Positions 17,138 through 26,198 of a stretch of 64,000 bases of DNA are shown here, one piece after another; the first letter of the stretch is position 1; each line of letters begins with the position of its first letter. The stretch comes from Porticoccaceae bacterium UBA4026 (GTDB lineage Bacteria > Pseudomonadota > Gammaproteobacteria > Pseudomonadales > Porticoccaceae). Under the pieces are notes generated by a model, which did no database searches, was not told where the DNA came from, and saw nothing but the letters and a program-made list of their open reading frames with translations. The translations under genes and the position numbers were made by a program. Where the stretch lies: NCBI GenBank assembly GCA_002382445.1, contig DGAQ01000024.1, forward strand, positions 35,083-99,082, written 5' to 3'.

Positions 17138-17788
17138 TTAGCCTTGAGTAATCTGGAATATAAAGTTTGATGCAATGATAATCAATACAACCGCAAAAAG
17201 CTTATCTAGCAACCCACTAATCCGCTGAAAACGGACAATAGACTGAAAGTGTGAGAGTGTTAAAGCGACCAATAGATACCATAAGGCATCAACACCACTC
17301 GCAATCAATACGAGTGTTAGTTTTTCCCATAAATCACTCTCCAATCGGACGAACTGACTGAAAAGAGCCGCGAAAAATAGGAGAATCTTAGGATTTATAA
17401 GGGCAATAAGGAAACCATCACCCATCGCTTTAATACTAGAGGATCTAGAGGCAACAGGCAGCCCGGTATCAATAGCTTTCGGCGTCGAAAAGAGAATTTT
17501 AGCCGCCACAAGTATTAAAAAAAGACATCCTAACAGCTGGATAATATCAAATATTTGCTGATTTCTCTGGATAACCACCGCTAACCCAAACACTGTTATA
17601 AGCGCATAAATAGCGACGCCAATACCGTGGCTAATTGCCGCATAACACCCTGCAACCCTGCCATGGGCAAGCGTATGGTTGACGACGACTGCTAGGCTGG
17701 GCCCCGGCGACATAGCGCCCAGCGCACAGGCCAGGGTAGCCGTGACCCAAAACCCATAATTGACTTCGTTAATCCATGAGATGTCCAT
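17138..17788 (-). CDS. LysE/RhtB-family amino acid exporter
   Basis: 216-residue inner membrane protein with about six helices. The family signature GAMSPGPSLAVVVNHTLAHGR near residues 21-41 and the LINPKILLFFAALFSQF block near 130-146 identify LysE/RhtB exporters of amino acids or homoserine lactone-like compounds. The substrate cannot be told. The start at 17788 fits the usual N-terminus; the frame extends to 17827 but neither start has a good ribosome site. Confidence 0.88.
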   Translation of the reverse strand: MDISWINEVNYGFWVTATLACALGAMSPGPSLAVVVNHTLAHGRVAGCYAAISHGIGVAIYALITVFGLAVVIQRNQQIFDIIQLLGCLFLILVAAKILFSTPKAIDTGLPVASRSSSIKAMGDGFLIALINPKILLFFAALFSQFVRLESDLWEKLTLVLIASGVDALWYLLVALTLSHFQSIVRFQRISGLLDKLFAVVLIIIASNFIFQITQG

Positions 17789-17827
17789 AGGGGTTTTATA
17801 CAGGGATATCCAAATAAAACAAGTCAT

Positions 17828-18077
17828 ACTTTTATGACTAAAAACAATCGTCAGTCACAAGGGCATCTAAAGTTTATATTAGGAACGCGAACTACATCAC
17901 GGTTATTGAAACTCACAAGCACTATTATTTCGTCAGAAGCGAGAGTATTAAAGCATGCTTAGGCAATCAAAGCGTTGGCAGAAAATCGACGGCCAAATGC
18001 TAAAATAAAGACAATCATTGAACTGCAATATTTAGAGGTTAATGTAGGTCGATAGCAATCAGATCAAGGAAGGCGAC
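17828..18077. other. Non-coding gap between LysE gene and small ORF
   Basis: 250 bases upstream of the LysE-type gene and of the small acidic ORF. It should contain promoters for both. I see no ORF, terminator or conserved RNA motif in it. Confidence 0.5.
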
Positions 18078-18230
18078 ATGATGATTAATCAAGACCATGT
18101 CCATCAGGAAAAACCGGCCATCGAAGTAGCCTACGATTCAGGATACGATATTTTTCGTGAGTTTGTAGCAGAGTTGCCAGATGACGAGTGGGTGAATCTA
18201 ATCACCACACTCGACGAGTACTCTATTTAA
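18078..18230 (+). CDS. Possible 50-residue acidic protein
   Basis: Small ORF beginning MMINQDHVHQEKPAIEVAYD and continuing SGYDIFREFVAELPDDEWVN, then LITTLDEYSI. It has a strong AAGGAAGG 6-9 bases before the start, is rich in Asp and Glu, and reads as a compact two-helix protein with no membrane segment. It ends 8 bases inside the convergent XRE regulator gene. I recognise no family. The good ribosome site and protein-like composition support translation; its position suggests, without proof, a functional or regulatory tie to the HTH gene. Confidence 0.5.
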   Translation: MMINQDHVHQEKPAIEVAYDSGYDIFREFVAELPDDEWVNLITTLDEYSI

Positions 18231-18549
18231 GATTAGTGGATACTCTGTCAAATAGCTGCGCTCGTTCGGTAATACTTAGCATGGCTATGCGTTTATAGAT
18301 TTCTTCAACCGTCTCAACTGTCGGCGTTCGAGGCGACTTGCCACTGCCTGATTCATAAAGCGATTCTGGAGTGATACCGAAAAAATTAGCTATCCTGACG
18401 ACAGAGTCTCTTCGGGGCTCACGAGTGACTCCGCTGAGAATACGATTAATAGTTGGTTGGGGGACCCCGGTAGCTCTCGATAACGCACTTTGAGACAAGC
18501 TATTGTCTCTCATTAGCTTTGATAGTTGCTTGCTAATATCTAACTTCAC
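18223..18549 (-). CDS. XRE-family helix-turn-helix regulator
   Basis: 108-residue DNA-binding protein with one Cro/C1-type helix-turn-helix near residues 12-65 (SQSALSRATGVPQPTINRIL as the HTH pair, then RRDSVVRIANFFGITPESLY). The C-terminal 35 residues (VETVEEIYKRIAMLSITERAQL) look like a short dimer helix. No peptidase domain, so not a LexA/CI-type cleavable repressor. It may control itself and nearby genes. Converges with the 50-residue ORF with an 8-base overlap. Confidence 0.88.
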   Translation of the reverse strand: MKLDISKQLSKLMRDNSLSQSALSRATGVPQPTINRILSGVTREPRRDSVVRIANFFGITPESLYESGSGKSPRTPTVETVEEIYKRIAMLSITERAQLFDRVSTNLK

Positions 18550-18609
18550 GATTCTTCCTTATTGAGTAGTCAGCGTATATTAGAGTCTTACCACAAAACA
18601 ATTTGCACG

Positions 18610-18625
18610 CTATAGCAAAGTATAG
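18610..18625. promoter_or_regulatory. Inverted repeat upstream of the XRE regulator
   Basis: CTATAGCAAAGTATAG is an inverted repeat (CTATA and TATAG around GCAAAG) 61 bases before the XRE start, in its probable promoter. Size and place fit an operator for a small HTH dimer, possibly autoregulation. This rests on a single site. Confidence 0.25.
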
Positions 18626-18798
18626 ATTCAAGTTTTAGGGTTTGCAGTAGAATTACACGTTTATGTCTCATAGAAGCATATTCAGGTCGTCTTTGCGCAT
18701 TATTACAACTAAAGACTCACTATCTCTTCGGCTGAGTATAGATGATATTTTTACAGATTGACATATTTACATAGACTTAAGCTGTACAGATCTATCGT

Positions 18799-19671
18799 TT
18801 ACTTATCACTGTTTTGAAGCAGCTCTATTAACACGTCAGGCCAATCAGTGATGACACCATCTACACCTATATCTATTGCATACTTCATAGAATTAACATC
18901 ATTAAGCGTCCAAGCGTCCACACGAATATTGCGCTTATGCATAACATTAACTAATTTTGGTCTAAGGATATCGACTCCACCAGCTGTCATTGGTATTTGT
19001 ATAGAATACCCCTCAGATATGAATAAATGACTAAGATTTAACCTTTCAAGCAAGACTAATTGCGTTATTTCACTTTCCCCTAAAGATGTCGGAATCTCAG
19101 GACAAACCCGCCTAAAATGCTTAAGCATAGGTGTATGAAAAGAGCCTACCATGACCTGGTTGTGTATTTTATGATGTCGGATGAGCCCGCACAGGCTATC
19201 AGCTGCGGAGACATCTTGCGGTTTTAGTTCAATTAGATAACGCTGATCAGGTAGTTTTGAAAAAAGAGCCGCTAAAGTTGGCACCTCAATAAGCTTTTGG
19301 TACTTTGCATTTGGATAATCTATTTCATGAAACCCAGCATGGTAGTCTTGTATTTCAGACAAGCTCATTGCTGATATCTGACCAGACCCGTTGGTGGTAG
19401 TGTCAATCGAAGCATCATGCCTGACCACTAAGATATCATCTGCGGTTAAATGCACGTCAATCTCTATAATGTCTGAGCCAATATTGACAGCATTTATGGC
19501 TGCCTCAATGGTATTGCCTGGCACCAAACCCCTGCCGCCTCTATGAGCGATAACCGAGAACCCCGCATCACTATAAAAAGAAATATCCTCCATAGGTTCA
19601 GGTTCTGGGAATAACCAGAGTACGCCATACAAACAGGCTAAAACCAGTATCAAATTCAAAAAGAACTTCAT
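18799..19671 (-). CDS. Glycerophosphodiester phosphodiesterase, membrane-anchored
   Basis: 290-residue GDPD-family enzyme, which hydrolyses glycerophosphodiesters to glycerol 3-phosphate and an alcohol. Residues 1-20 form a membrane anchor or uncleaved signal (FFLNLILVLACLYGVLWLF). The catalytic TIM-barrel motifs follow: VIAHRGGRGLVPGNTIEAA with the first His and Arg, EIDVHLTADD with metal-binding acids, and VVRHD with the second His. Faces the periplasm by inference. Monocistronic. Role in phospholipid head-group recycling is likely. Confidence 0.92.
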   Translation of the reverse strand: MKFFLNLILVLACLYGVLWLFPEPEPMEDISFYSDAGFSVIAHRGGRGLVPGNTIEAAINAVNIGSDIIEIDVHLTADDILVVRHDASIDTTTNGSGQISAMSLSEIQDYHAGFHEIDYPNAKYQKLIEVPTLAALFSKLPDQRYLIELKPQDVSAADSLCGLIRHHKIHNQVMVGSFHTPMLKHFRRVCPEIPTSLGESEITQLVLLERLNLSHLFISEGYSIQIPMTAGGVDILRPKLVNVMHKRNIRVDAWTLNDVNSMKYAIDIGVDGVITDWPDVLIELLQNSDK

Positions 19672-19786
19672 TCTTTAGCTTCTCCTTCGCTCGACATCGA
19701 GTTGTAAAAGCCCTATCTGATATTCTGAGGGCCTAATAAAGCAGGGTCATTAATGTGGCTTCAATTTTCCAACAAACTATACGCCA

Positions 19787-21724
19787 TCAGTCGATATGCC
19801 GATTAGCTATTAACTCGTCCACCACAGAGGGGTCCGCGAGTGTTGAAGTATCTCCAAGATTTTCCAGCTCATTTGCAGCCACCTTTCTCAGGATGCGTCG
19901 CATGATTTTTCCCGATCTCGTTTTCGGTAACCCCGGCGCCCATTGGATAATATCGGGTTTCGCTATGGGGCCAATCTCTTTAACACAGAGTGCCACCAGC
20001 TCTTTTTTTAACTCATCATCCGGCTTAATGTTGGCCATTGGTGTTACGTAACAATAGATGCCCTCTCCCTTTATATTATGGGGATATCCAACCACCGCGG
20101 CCTCAGCGATAGACTTGTGAAGTACCAACGCACTTTCAACTTCGGCAGTACCCATGCGATGCCCTGATACATTTAACACGTCATCAACACGGCCTGTGAT
20201 CCAGTAGTATCCGTCAGCATCTCTGCGTGCACCGTCACCGGTAAAGTAATACCCTGGATAGGCGCTGAAATAGGTCTCAATGCAGCGTTTATGATCCCCA
20301 TAAACAGAGCGAATTTGACTGGGCCACGACGATTTAATCATCAACAAACCCTCACCTTCGCCCTGAATCTGATTTCCTTCCGTGTCCAACAATATAGGTT
20401 CAACCCCAAAGAACGGCAGAGTGGCAGAGCCGGGCTTTAAGTCAGTAGCCCCCGGTAATGGCGTTAGCATATGCGCCCCTGTTTCCGTCTGCCACCAAGT
20501 ATCGACAATAGGACAGCGCGACTCGCCAACGGTCTGGTAATACCACTCCCAAGCTTCAGGGTTAATCGGCTCGCCCACAGTGCCCAATAATTTAAGTGAT
20601 TTTCGCGAGGTCTTGTTCACAAAATCATTACCCGAAGCCATCAGGGCCCTAATCGCGGTGGGTGCCGTGTAAAACTGAGTGACCTTATGCTTGTCAATAA
20701 CCTGCCAAAATCTTGATGCATCAGGGTAGGTTGGCAGACCCTCAAACATTAGCGATATACCCCCATTGCAAAGTGGCCCATAGACAATATAACTATGCCC
20801 AGTAACCCAACCGACATCCGCTGTGCACCAATAGACATCGCCCTCTTTGTAATCGAAGGTGTACTTGTGACTCATAGCGGTCATTAATAAGTATCCGCCG
20901 GTAGTGTGCATGACTCCTTTAGGCTTGCCGGTAGAACCAGAGGTGTAAAGTATAAAAAGTGGATCTTCAGCATCCATGATTTCTGGCGGGCAGTTAAAAG
21001 ATACCTCCACTATCGCTTGGTGATACCAAATATCTCTACTCTCTGTCCAGTCAATCTTGCCTTTGGTTCGTTCTACCACCAGACAGGTATGCACATCAGG
21101 GCAGCTTTGCAATGCTATATCAACATTGGCCTTCAACGGAATAGTTTTGCCTCCCCGGTATCCCTCATCGGCGGTGATAATGACTTGGCAGTCTGAGTCA
21201 AGAATTCGATCTTTTAACGCATCGGGTGAGAACCCTCCAAAGACCACTGAGTGCACTGCCCCAATTCTCGCACAAGCCAGCATTGCGTAAGCCGCCTCAG
21301 GAATCATGGGCATGTAGATACAAACACGATCGCCTTTTTTTACGCCTCTTTGACGTAAAATATTACCCAGACGAGATACCTTGTTATGCAGCTCTTTATA
21401 GGTTATTTTTTTATCTTCTATCGGCTCATCACCTTCCCAAATAAGCGCGGTTTGATCTGAACGCTCAGCAAGGTGTCGATCAATACAGTTCACTGAGGCA
21501 TTTAACTTGCCACCCTGAAACCACGCAGCCTCACCCTTAGCAAAGTCATAATCACAAACTGCCTGCCACGGCGTTTCCCAGCTTAAAAATTCAGTCGCTT
21601 GCTTGGCCCAAAACTGCTCTGGATCCTCAATAGACTCCCGGTACATCTGTTGGTAAGTTTCTTTATTGATCCACGCTGTTTTAGCCCAGCTTTTAGGAAC
21701 AGAATACAACTGAACGTCAGACAT
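19787..21724 (-). CDS. acs: Acetyl-CoA synthetase
   Basis: 645-residue AMP-forming acetate-CoA ligase, full length. Core motifs: YTSGSTGKPKGVMHTTGG (phosphate loop), the adenylate motif VDTWWQTETGAHM, YFTGDGARRDADGYYWITGR hinge region, and the C-terminal PKTRSGKIMRRILRK holding the lysine that is acetylated in this family. Converts acetate to acetyl-CoA at low acetate. A CRP-like half-site palindrome lies about 130 bases upstream. It stands beside hexR and the glycolytic genes, but in its own unit. Confidence 0.97.
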   Translation of the reverse strand: MSDVQLYSVPKSWAKTAWINKETYQQMYRESIEDPEQFWAKQATEFLSWETPWQAVCDYDFAKGEAAWFQGGKLNASVNCIDRHLAERSDQTALIWEGDEPIEDKKITYKELHNKVSRLGNILRQRGVKKGDRVCIYMPMIPEAAYAMLACARIGAVHSVVFGGFSPDALKDRILDSDCQVIITADEGYRGGKTIPLKANVDIALQSCPDVHTCLVVERTKGKIDWTESRDIWYHQAIVEVSFNCPPEIMDAEDPLFILYTSGSTGKPKGVMHTTGGYLLMTAMSHKYTFDYKEGDVYWCTADVGWVTGHSYIVYGPLCNGGISLMFEGLPTYPDASRFWQVIDKHKVTQFYTAPTAIRALMASGNDFVNKTSRKSLKLLGTVGEPINPEAWEWYYQTVGESRCPIVDTWWQTETGAHMLTPLPGATDLKPGSATLPFFGVEPILLDTEGNQIQGEGEGLLMIKSSWPSQIRSVYGDHKRCIETYFSAYPGYYFTGDGARRDADGYYWITGRVDDVLNVSGHRMGTAEVESALVLHKSIAEAAVVGYPHNIKGEGIYCYVTPMANIKPDDELKKELVALCVKEIGPIAKPDIIQWAPGLPKTRSGKIMRRILRKVAANELENLGDTSTLADPSVVDELIANRHID

Positions 21725-21855
21725 GAGATGGCACCTATTTATTTGTATTTAATGAGGCTGGGATATTAATTTAACCCTGTGACCCTATACATTTTTAGGT
21801 CAATATTCAAGAATGATGAACATACTTAAGCCGAATGATAGCTCATTCGAAAACA

Positions 21856-21873
21856 TTGTGTGACGACACACAA
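21856..21873. promoter_or_regulatory. Perfect inverted repeat between hexR and acs
   Basis: TTGTGTGACGACACACAA has 7-base arms TTGTGTG/CACACAA around ACGA. Two readings are possible. As DNA it resembles a degenerate CRP site (TGTGT-N6-ACACA), fitting control of acs, which is CRP-activated in E. coli. As RNA on the minus strand it forms a hairpin 38 bases after the hexR stop, followed by ATGTTTTC, a weak terminator. The sequence alone does not decide. Confidence 0.4.
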
Positions 21874-21910
21874 ATAATTCTTCTAAACTACAATCTGCAA
21901 CAAAATTGAA

Positions 21911-22777
21911 TCAATTATCTTTCTTCAACCTTGTCGGTAAGAGACTATTTTTAATCTTTTCAAGATGAGGAAGGAAATCAGGTCCACGGCGCAAGGTGAA
22001 TCCTGTTGCCAAAACATCCAGAATAACCAAGTGCACTATGCGGGAAGTCATGGGCATATATTCATCAGTATTTTCCGGGACATCGACATCTAGGCTAATG
22101 CTACTGATTGCAGCCAACGGAGAGCCTGGGGACGTAAGGGCAATAATAGTTGCACCGCTCTCACGCGCAATCTGCACCACATCAATAATTTCTTTTGTGC
22201 GTCCCGTATGAGATATAACGAAAAACACATCGCCAGTGGTACCCGTCGAAGCGAGCATTCGCATCATAAGCACGTCGTCGTGATAGGAGACCGGTAAGTT
22301 AAATCGGAAAAACTTATTCTCAGCATCTCTAGCGACAGAACCCGAGGTACCCATACCGAAAAAGTAAATTCTTTTTGCTTGAATAAGCTTATCCACGACG
22401 CAGTTAACTACCCTATGACTAATTTTATCGCGAACCAAGGCCAAATCATTAATGGTGCTATCAAAAATCTTTGGCGTGTAACTCGTCACATCATCATCAG
22501 GATTCACGTTACGATTAACGAAGCGAATTCCACTAACCAATGATTTCGCTAACTTGAGTTTGAAATCAGGAAATCCTGTGGCGTTAAATCGCTTACAAAA
22601 TCGATTCACGCTAGGCTCACTAACGCTCGCTTTTTTGGCAAGGGTGGCAATACTAGAACTGGTTGCGGCGTCAGGATCGGCAAGAATAACCTGAGCGACC
22701 TTGGTTTCTGATTTATTTAAATCGGGCAAGGCATCGGTGATTATATTAATAAGATTCTGACTGTGCATTAACGACAT
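21911..22777 (-). CDS. hexR: HexR-type transcriptional regulator of central carbon metabolism
   Basis: 288-residue RpiR/HexR repressor. N-terminal HTH (residues about 15-75: LNKSETKVAQVILADPD, ATLAKKASVSEPSVNRFCKR, NATGFPDFKLKLA) and a C-terminal SIS sugar-phosphate domain (YFFGMGTSGSVARDAENKF near 136-154, FVISHTGRTKEIIDVVQIA near 179-197). HexR proteins bind 2-keto-3-deoxy-6-phosphogluconate and release DNA. It is divergent from gap; both this region and the edd/pgi region have HexR-like palindromes, so the gene sits at the centre of its own regulon. Confidence 0.94.
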   Translation of the reverse strand: MSLMHSQNLINIITDALPDLNKSETKVAQVILADPDAATSSSIATLAKKASVSEPSVNRFCKRFNATGFPDFKLKLAKSLVSGIRFVNRNVNPDDDVTSYTPKIFDSTINDLALVRDKISHRVVNCVVDKLIQAKRIYFFGMGTSGSVARDAENKFFRFNLPVSYHDDVLMMRMLASTGTTGDVFFVISHTGRTKEIIDVVQIARESGATIIALTSPGSPLAAISSISLDVDVPENTDEYMPMTSRIVHLVILDVLATGFTLRRGPDFLPHLEKIKNSLLPTRLKKDN

Positions 22778-22857
22778 CCTGTTTTACTACGCAAACTTAC
22801 GTAACTATTACTTAGTTTAGTTAGTTTTTAACTAAAAATCTGTAAAAAACAAAATAG

Positions 22858-22872
22858 TGTAATAAATTTCCA
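22858..22872. promoter_or_regulatory. Candidate HexR site 1, hexR/gap region
   Basis: TGTAATAAATTTCCA matches the published HexR consensus TGTAATWWWATTACA at 13 of 15 positions; the left arm is perfect and the right arm weaker. It is 81 bases before hexR and 134 before gap, in place for control of either. Confidence 0.45.
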
Positions 22873-22973
22873 CAACAGCACCTCCAAATCAGTAACAATC
22901 CTTTATTATTGGTAATAATACCAACATATAGACGTGATTTGTTGCTTAAATGAGACTTTTTGTGTATTATTTA

Positions 22974-22988
22974 CGTTATTTTATTACA
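22974..22988. promoter_or_regulatory. Candidate HexR site 2, gap promoter
   Basis: CGTTATTTTATTACA matches the HexR consensus at 13 of 15 positions, with a perfect ATTACA right arm. It lies 18 bases before the gap start, so a bound repressor would block transcription or early elongation of gap-pyk. Confidence 0.55.
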
Positions 22989-23005
22989 TAATATAAGTGG
23001 AGCTC

Positions 23006-24016
23006 ATGTATAAAATCGCTATTAACGGCTTTGGTCGCATTGGACGCAATATTGTCAGAGCACTCTACGAGCGCCCTGACCTTCAAAACAAAATTAAAAT
23101 CATTGCCATCAATGATTTAGGCGACGTTAAGATCAGCGCTCACCTCTTAGCATTTGATACTGTGCATGGCCGCTTTAACCAAAAGGTAGAAGTCGACGAC
23201 AGCTCTCTATCGATTAATGGCGATATAATTCAGTGGTTCTCCGAGCGCGATCCAACAAATATTCCATGGGGCGACTTAGATGTCGACCTAGTCTGCGAAT
23301 GCACCGGTGTATTTACTAGTCGCGACAAAGCCGCGTTACATATTGCTGGGGGCGCTAAAAAAGTATTGATCTCGGCACCGGGATCAAATGTTGATGCCAC
23401 CATTGTTTATGGTATTAATCACAATATTCTGACTGCTGAACACCATATTATTTCCAACGCCTCATGCACAACTAACTGCCTTGCTCCATTGGTTAAACCT
23501 CTGCATGAGTCATTGGCTATTGTGTCTGGCTATATGACTACGATCCACGCCTATACCAACGACCAGCAACTGAGTGATGTCTATCATTCAGATGTCTATC
23601 GTGCTCGATCAGCAACCCAGTCAATGATTCCTACAAAAACCGGCGCTGCTGTTGCTATCGCCGATGTTATGCCAGAACTTGCAGGAAAACTCGACGGCCT
23701 AGCAGTCCGAGTACCCACCATTAACGTCTCGCTAGTTGATTTAACGTTTAATGCTGGGCGCGACACCTCGGTCGAAGAAGTAAATCAAATTCTCAAGCAG
23801 GCTGCAGAAGGTGAACTTAGTGAAGTGCTAAGTTACTGTGATAAACCGCTAGTTTCAATTGATTACAACCACATACCTTACTCGAGTAACTTTGACTCGC
23901 TGCAAACTCGCGTCAACGGCTCGCTAGTCAAAGTAATGGCCTGGTACGACAACGAGTGGGGATTCTCCAATAGAATGCTCGATAATAGTCTGGCTCTATT
24001 GAATGCGGCTGATTAG
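23006..24016 (+). CDS. gap: Type I glyceraldehyde-3-phosphate dehydrogenase
   Basis: 336-residue NAD-dependent GAPDH, full length. N-terminal Rossmann motif INGFGRIGRNIVRAL, active-site SNASCTTNCLAP with the catalytic Cys near residue 154, the substrate loop TKTGAAVAIADVMPEL, and the C-terminal WYDNEWGFSNRM. The ATG at 23006 has TGGAG close upstream; an in-frame GTG at 22997 is less likely. Followed 4 bases later by pyk. HexR control makes it part of the Entner-Doudoroff switch, taking the glyceraldehyde-3-phosphate made by Eda. Confidence 0.96.
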   Translation: MYKIAINGFGRIGRNIVRALYERPDLQNKIKIIAINDLGDVKISAHLLAFDTVHGRFNQKVEVDDSSLSINGDIIQWFSERDPTNIPWGDLDVDLVCECTGVFTSRDKAALHIAGGAKKVLISAPGSNVDATIVYGINHNILTAEHHIISNASCTTNCLAPLVKPLHESLAIVSGYMTTIHAYTNDQQLSDVYHSDVYRARSATQSMIPTKTGAAVAIADVMPELAGKLDGLAVRVPTINVSLVDLTFNAGRDTSVEEVNQILKQAAEGELSEVLSYCDKPLVSIDYNHIPYSSNFDSLQTRVNGSLVKVMAWYDNEWGFSNRMLDNSLALLNAAD

Positions 24017-24020
24017 ACCT

Positions 24021-25466
24021 ATGCCAAGAAGAACTAAAATCGTTGCCACACTAGGCCCTGCCAGTAGTGACGCAAGTGTTATTAGCGCCCTAATTGTAGC
24101 CGGCGTTAATGTATTCAGACTCAACTTCTCTCATGGCAATGCTCAAGAACACAGTAAACGAGCAGAGTTAATTCGCAGCATCAGCCTGTCACTACAAACT
24201 CCAGTGGGTATTCTCTGCGACATGCAGGGGCCAAAAATCCGTATTGGCAGTTTTATTGATGACAAAAAGATCAATCTTATTGAAGGCAGTACCTTTACCT
24301 TAGATAGCGAACTTGATCCACAGATGGGCGATGAACATGCCGTTTTTATTGCCAAAGACCTGATTGGAGATATTGATAAGAGCGACATTCTTTTACTCGA
24401 CGATGGCCGCTTAACCTTTGAAGTCAAGGTAAAAACAGCTCATGCAGTGGAATGTACCGTAATCCAGGGCGGCGTTCTTTCAAGTAAAAAAGGCGTAAAT
24501 AAATTTGGTGGCGGCCTTTCTGCAAAGGCCCTCACAGAAAAAGATAGGGCCGATATTAAAACGGCGGCCGCATTAAAGACAGATTATTTAGCTATCTCTT
24601 TTGTACAGTCTAAAGACGATATTGAAGAGACTAGGAAACTTTTACTTGAAGCCAATAGTACTGCGCATATTATTGCAAAAATTGAGCGAGCCGAAGCCAT
24701 TACCGACGAATTCTTACCCGGCATAATAGAGAGTGCCGATGGCGTGATGGTCGCCCGCGGAGATCTTGGCGTAGAAATTGGTGATGCGAATCTTGTAGCC
24801 GTTCAAAAACAGCTTATTGAGGCAGCTAACGCCGCTAACAAAGTGGTGATTACGGCAACCCAAATGATGGAGTCTATGATCACCGCACCTACACCGACGC
24901 GTGCAGAAGTCTTTGATGTGGCCAATGCCGTCCTTGATGGCACGGATGCTGTGATGCTGTCAGCTGAAACTGCTGTCGGTAAATACCCAGTTGAAACAGT
25001 CAAAGCGATGGCTAGGGTTATTGAAGGCGCAGAAAGGCATCCCCTTGCTCAGCGATCAAAACACAGAATTAATCAAACGTTTGAAAGAATTGACGAATCA
25101 TTAGCGCTCTCAGCTATGTATGTAGCCAATCACCTTCAAGGTGTAACGGCTGTTATTTGTATGACTGAAACCGGTTTTACGCCGCTGTTAATGTCACGCA
25201 TCACCTCGTCACTGCCAATATATGCCATGGCTAAAAAACTCGGCACCTGTGAAATTACTACACTGTACAAGGGAGTGGTTCCAGTACCTTTCGACGCGTC
25301 AGACCTCGACCCCTCAGAGGTCAACCACTGCGCTGTAGAGAAACTTCGTGAGGGCAATGCAGTAAGCCACGGCGATCTCGTACTGATCACCAAAGGTGAC
25401 TTCGTTAATGTACAGGGTGGTACCAACACCTTAAAAATTGTTAAAGTGGGTGATGTTATTCGCTAG
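24021..25466 (+). CDS. pyk: Pyruvate kinase
   Basis: 481-residue pyruvate kinase, making pyruvate and ATP from phosphoenolpyruvate. N-terminus RRTKIVATLGPAS, FRLNFSHG, the active site IAKIERAEAITDEFLPGI, MVARGDLGVEIG, and TATQMMESM with VMLSAETAVGKYP are typical; the C-terminal domain is the allosteric part. The frame opens at 24003 inside gap, but 24021 gives the family N-terminus. No clear ribosome site, so translation is probably coupled to gap. Convergent with pgl. Confidence 0.96.
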   Translation: MPRRTKIVATLGPASSDASVISALIVAGVNVFRLNFSHGNAQEHSKRAELIRSISLSLQTPVGILCDMQGPKIRIGSFIDDKKINLIEGSTFTLDSELDPQMGDEHAVFIAKDLIGDIDKSDILLLDDGRLTFEVKVKTAHAVECTVIQGGVLSSKKGVNKFGGGLSAKALTEKDRADIKTAAALKTDYLAISFVQSKDDIEETRKLLLEANSTAHIIAKIERAEAITDEFLPGIIESADGVMVARGDLGVEIGDANLVAVQKQLIEAANAANKVVITATQMMESMITAPTPTRAEVFDVANAVLDGTDAVMLSAETAVGKYPVETVKAMARVIEGAERHPLAQRSKHRINQTFERIDESLALSAMYVANHLQGVTAVICMTETGFTPLLMSRITSSLPIYAMAKKLGTCEITTLYKGVVPVPFDASDLDPSEVNHCAVEKLREGNAVSHGDLVLITKGDFVNVQGGTNTLKIVKVGDVIR

Positions 25467-25507
25467 CCTGAAACAGTGGATCTTCCCTGGACGAAAGAAA
25501 GCCCGGC

Positions 25508-26197
25508 TTATTTAGCCCAAAATATTGACAGCGGAGCGACCTGCTGATTTAAAATCGCCCGAATAGGTAATTCAGTAATATCATTCCCCGCCTGAGCAGC
25601 CTGCAAGACAGCCTGCTTAACAGCGCCACTGATATGAATAATAATCTGCTGACTATTGAGCAAGCAGGGTAATGTCAAACTCATCCTCTGGTGAGGCGCT
25701 GCTCGCGGCGTTACTGCAATCGCAGTGCGGCCTGAATTCATATCCAACCCCAACGCCAAGGTCTCAGCACCAGGAAACAATGACGCGGTGTGGCCGTCGT
25801 CACCCATGCCCAGTATCACTAGAGTAAACTGGCCAATCGGTTCGATAGCCCTCTCAGCCTGGATTTCACCCTTTACAGCGTCCATCGCTGAATTTTTTAA
25901 GGGTATGAATTTTGCCGTCTGAGCCTCATTGATTAACAGGTTCTCACGGACTAGCTTTTCATTACTATCGCTGTGGTTAGCATCGACCCACCTTTCATCT
26001 GCAAGTGTCACAACGACCTTGGACCAATCGAGAACCTGTTGCGAGAGTAGATGGAAAAAGGCTACTGGCGTTCTTCCTCCAGACACAGCTAAGGATGCAG
26101 CACCTCTCTCTTTGATCGCACTGATTAAAAGCTCAGTCACTTTACTAACCAAAGCTGTATCTAGGGCAGAAGAATTTTCAAACTGTAGTAGTGTCAT
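25508..26197 (-). CDS. pgl: 6-Phosphogluconolactonase
   Basis: 229-residue DevB-type lactonase, turning 6-phosphogluconolactone into 6-phosphogluconate between Zwf and Edd. Family blocks LAVSGGRTPVAFFHLLS near residues 40-56, TLADERWVD and LGMGDDGHTASLFPG near 130-145 are clear. The ATG at 26197 comes one base after the zwf stop (TAATATG), which I prefer to the longer frame reaching 26227. Last gene of the edd-glk-eda-zwf-pgl unit. Confidence 0.95.
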   Translation of the reverse strand: MTLLQFENSSALDTALVSKVTELLISAIKERGAASLAVSGGRTPVAFFHLLSQQVLDWSKVVVTLADERWVDANHSDSNEKLVRENLLINEAQTAKFIPLKNSAMDAVKGEIQAERAIEPIGQFTLVILGMGDDGHTASLFPGAETLALGLDMNSGRTAIAVTPRAAPHQRMSLTLPCLLNSQQIIIHISGAVKQAVLQAAQAGNDITELPIRAILNQQVAPLSIFWAK

Positions 26198-26198
26198 A

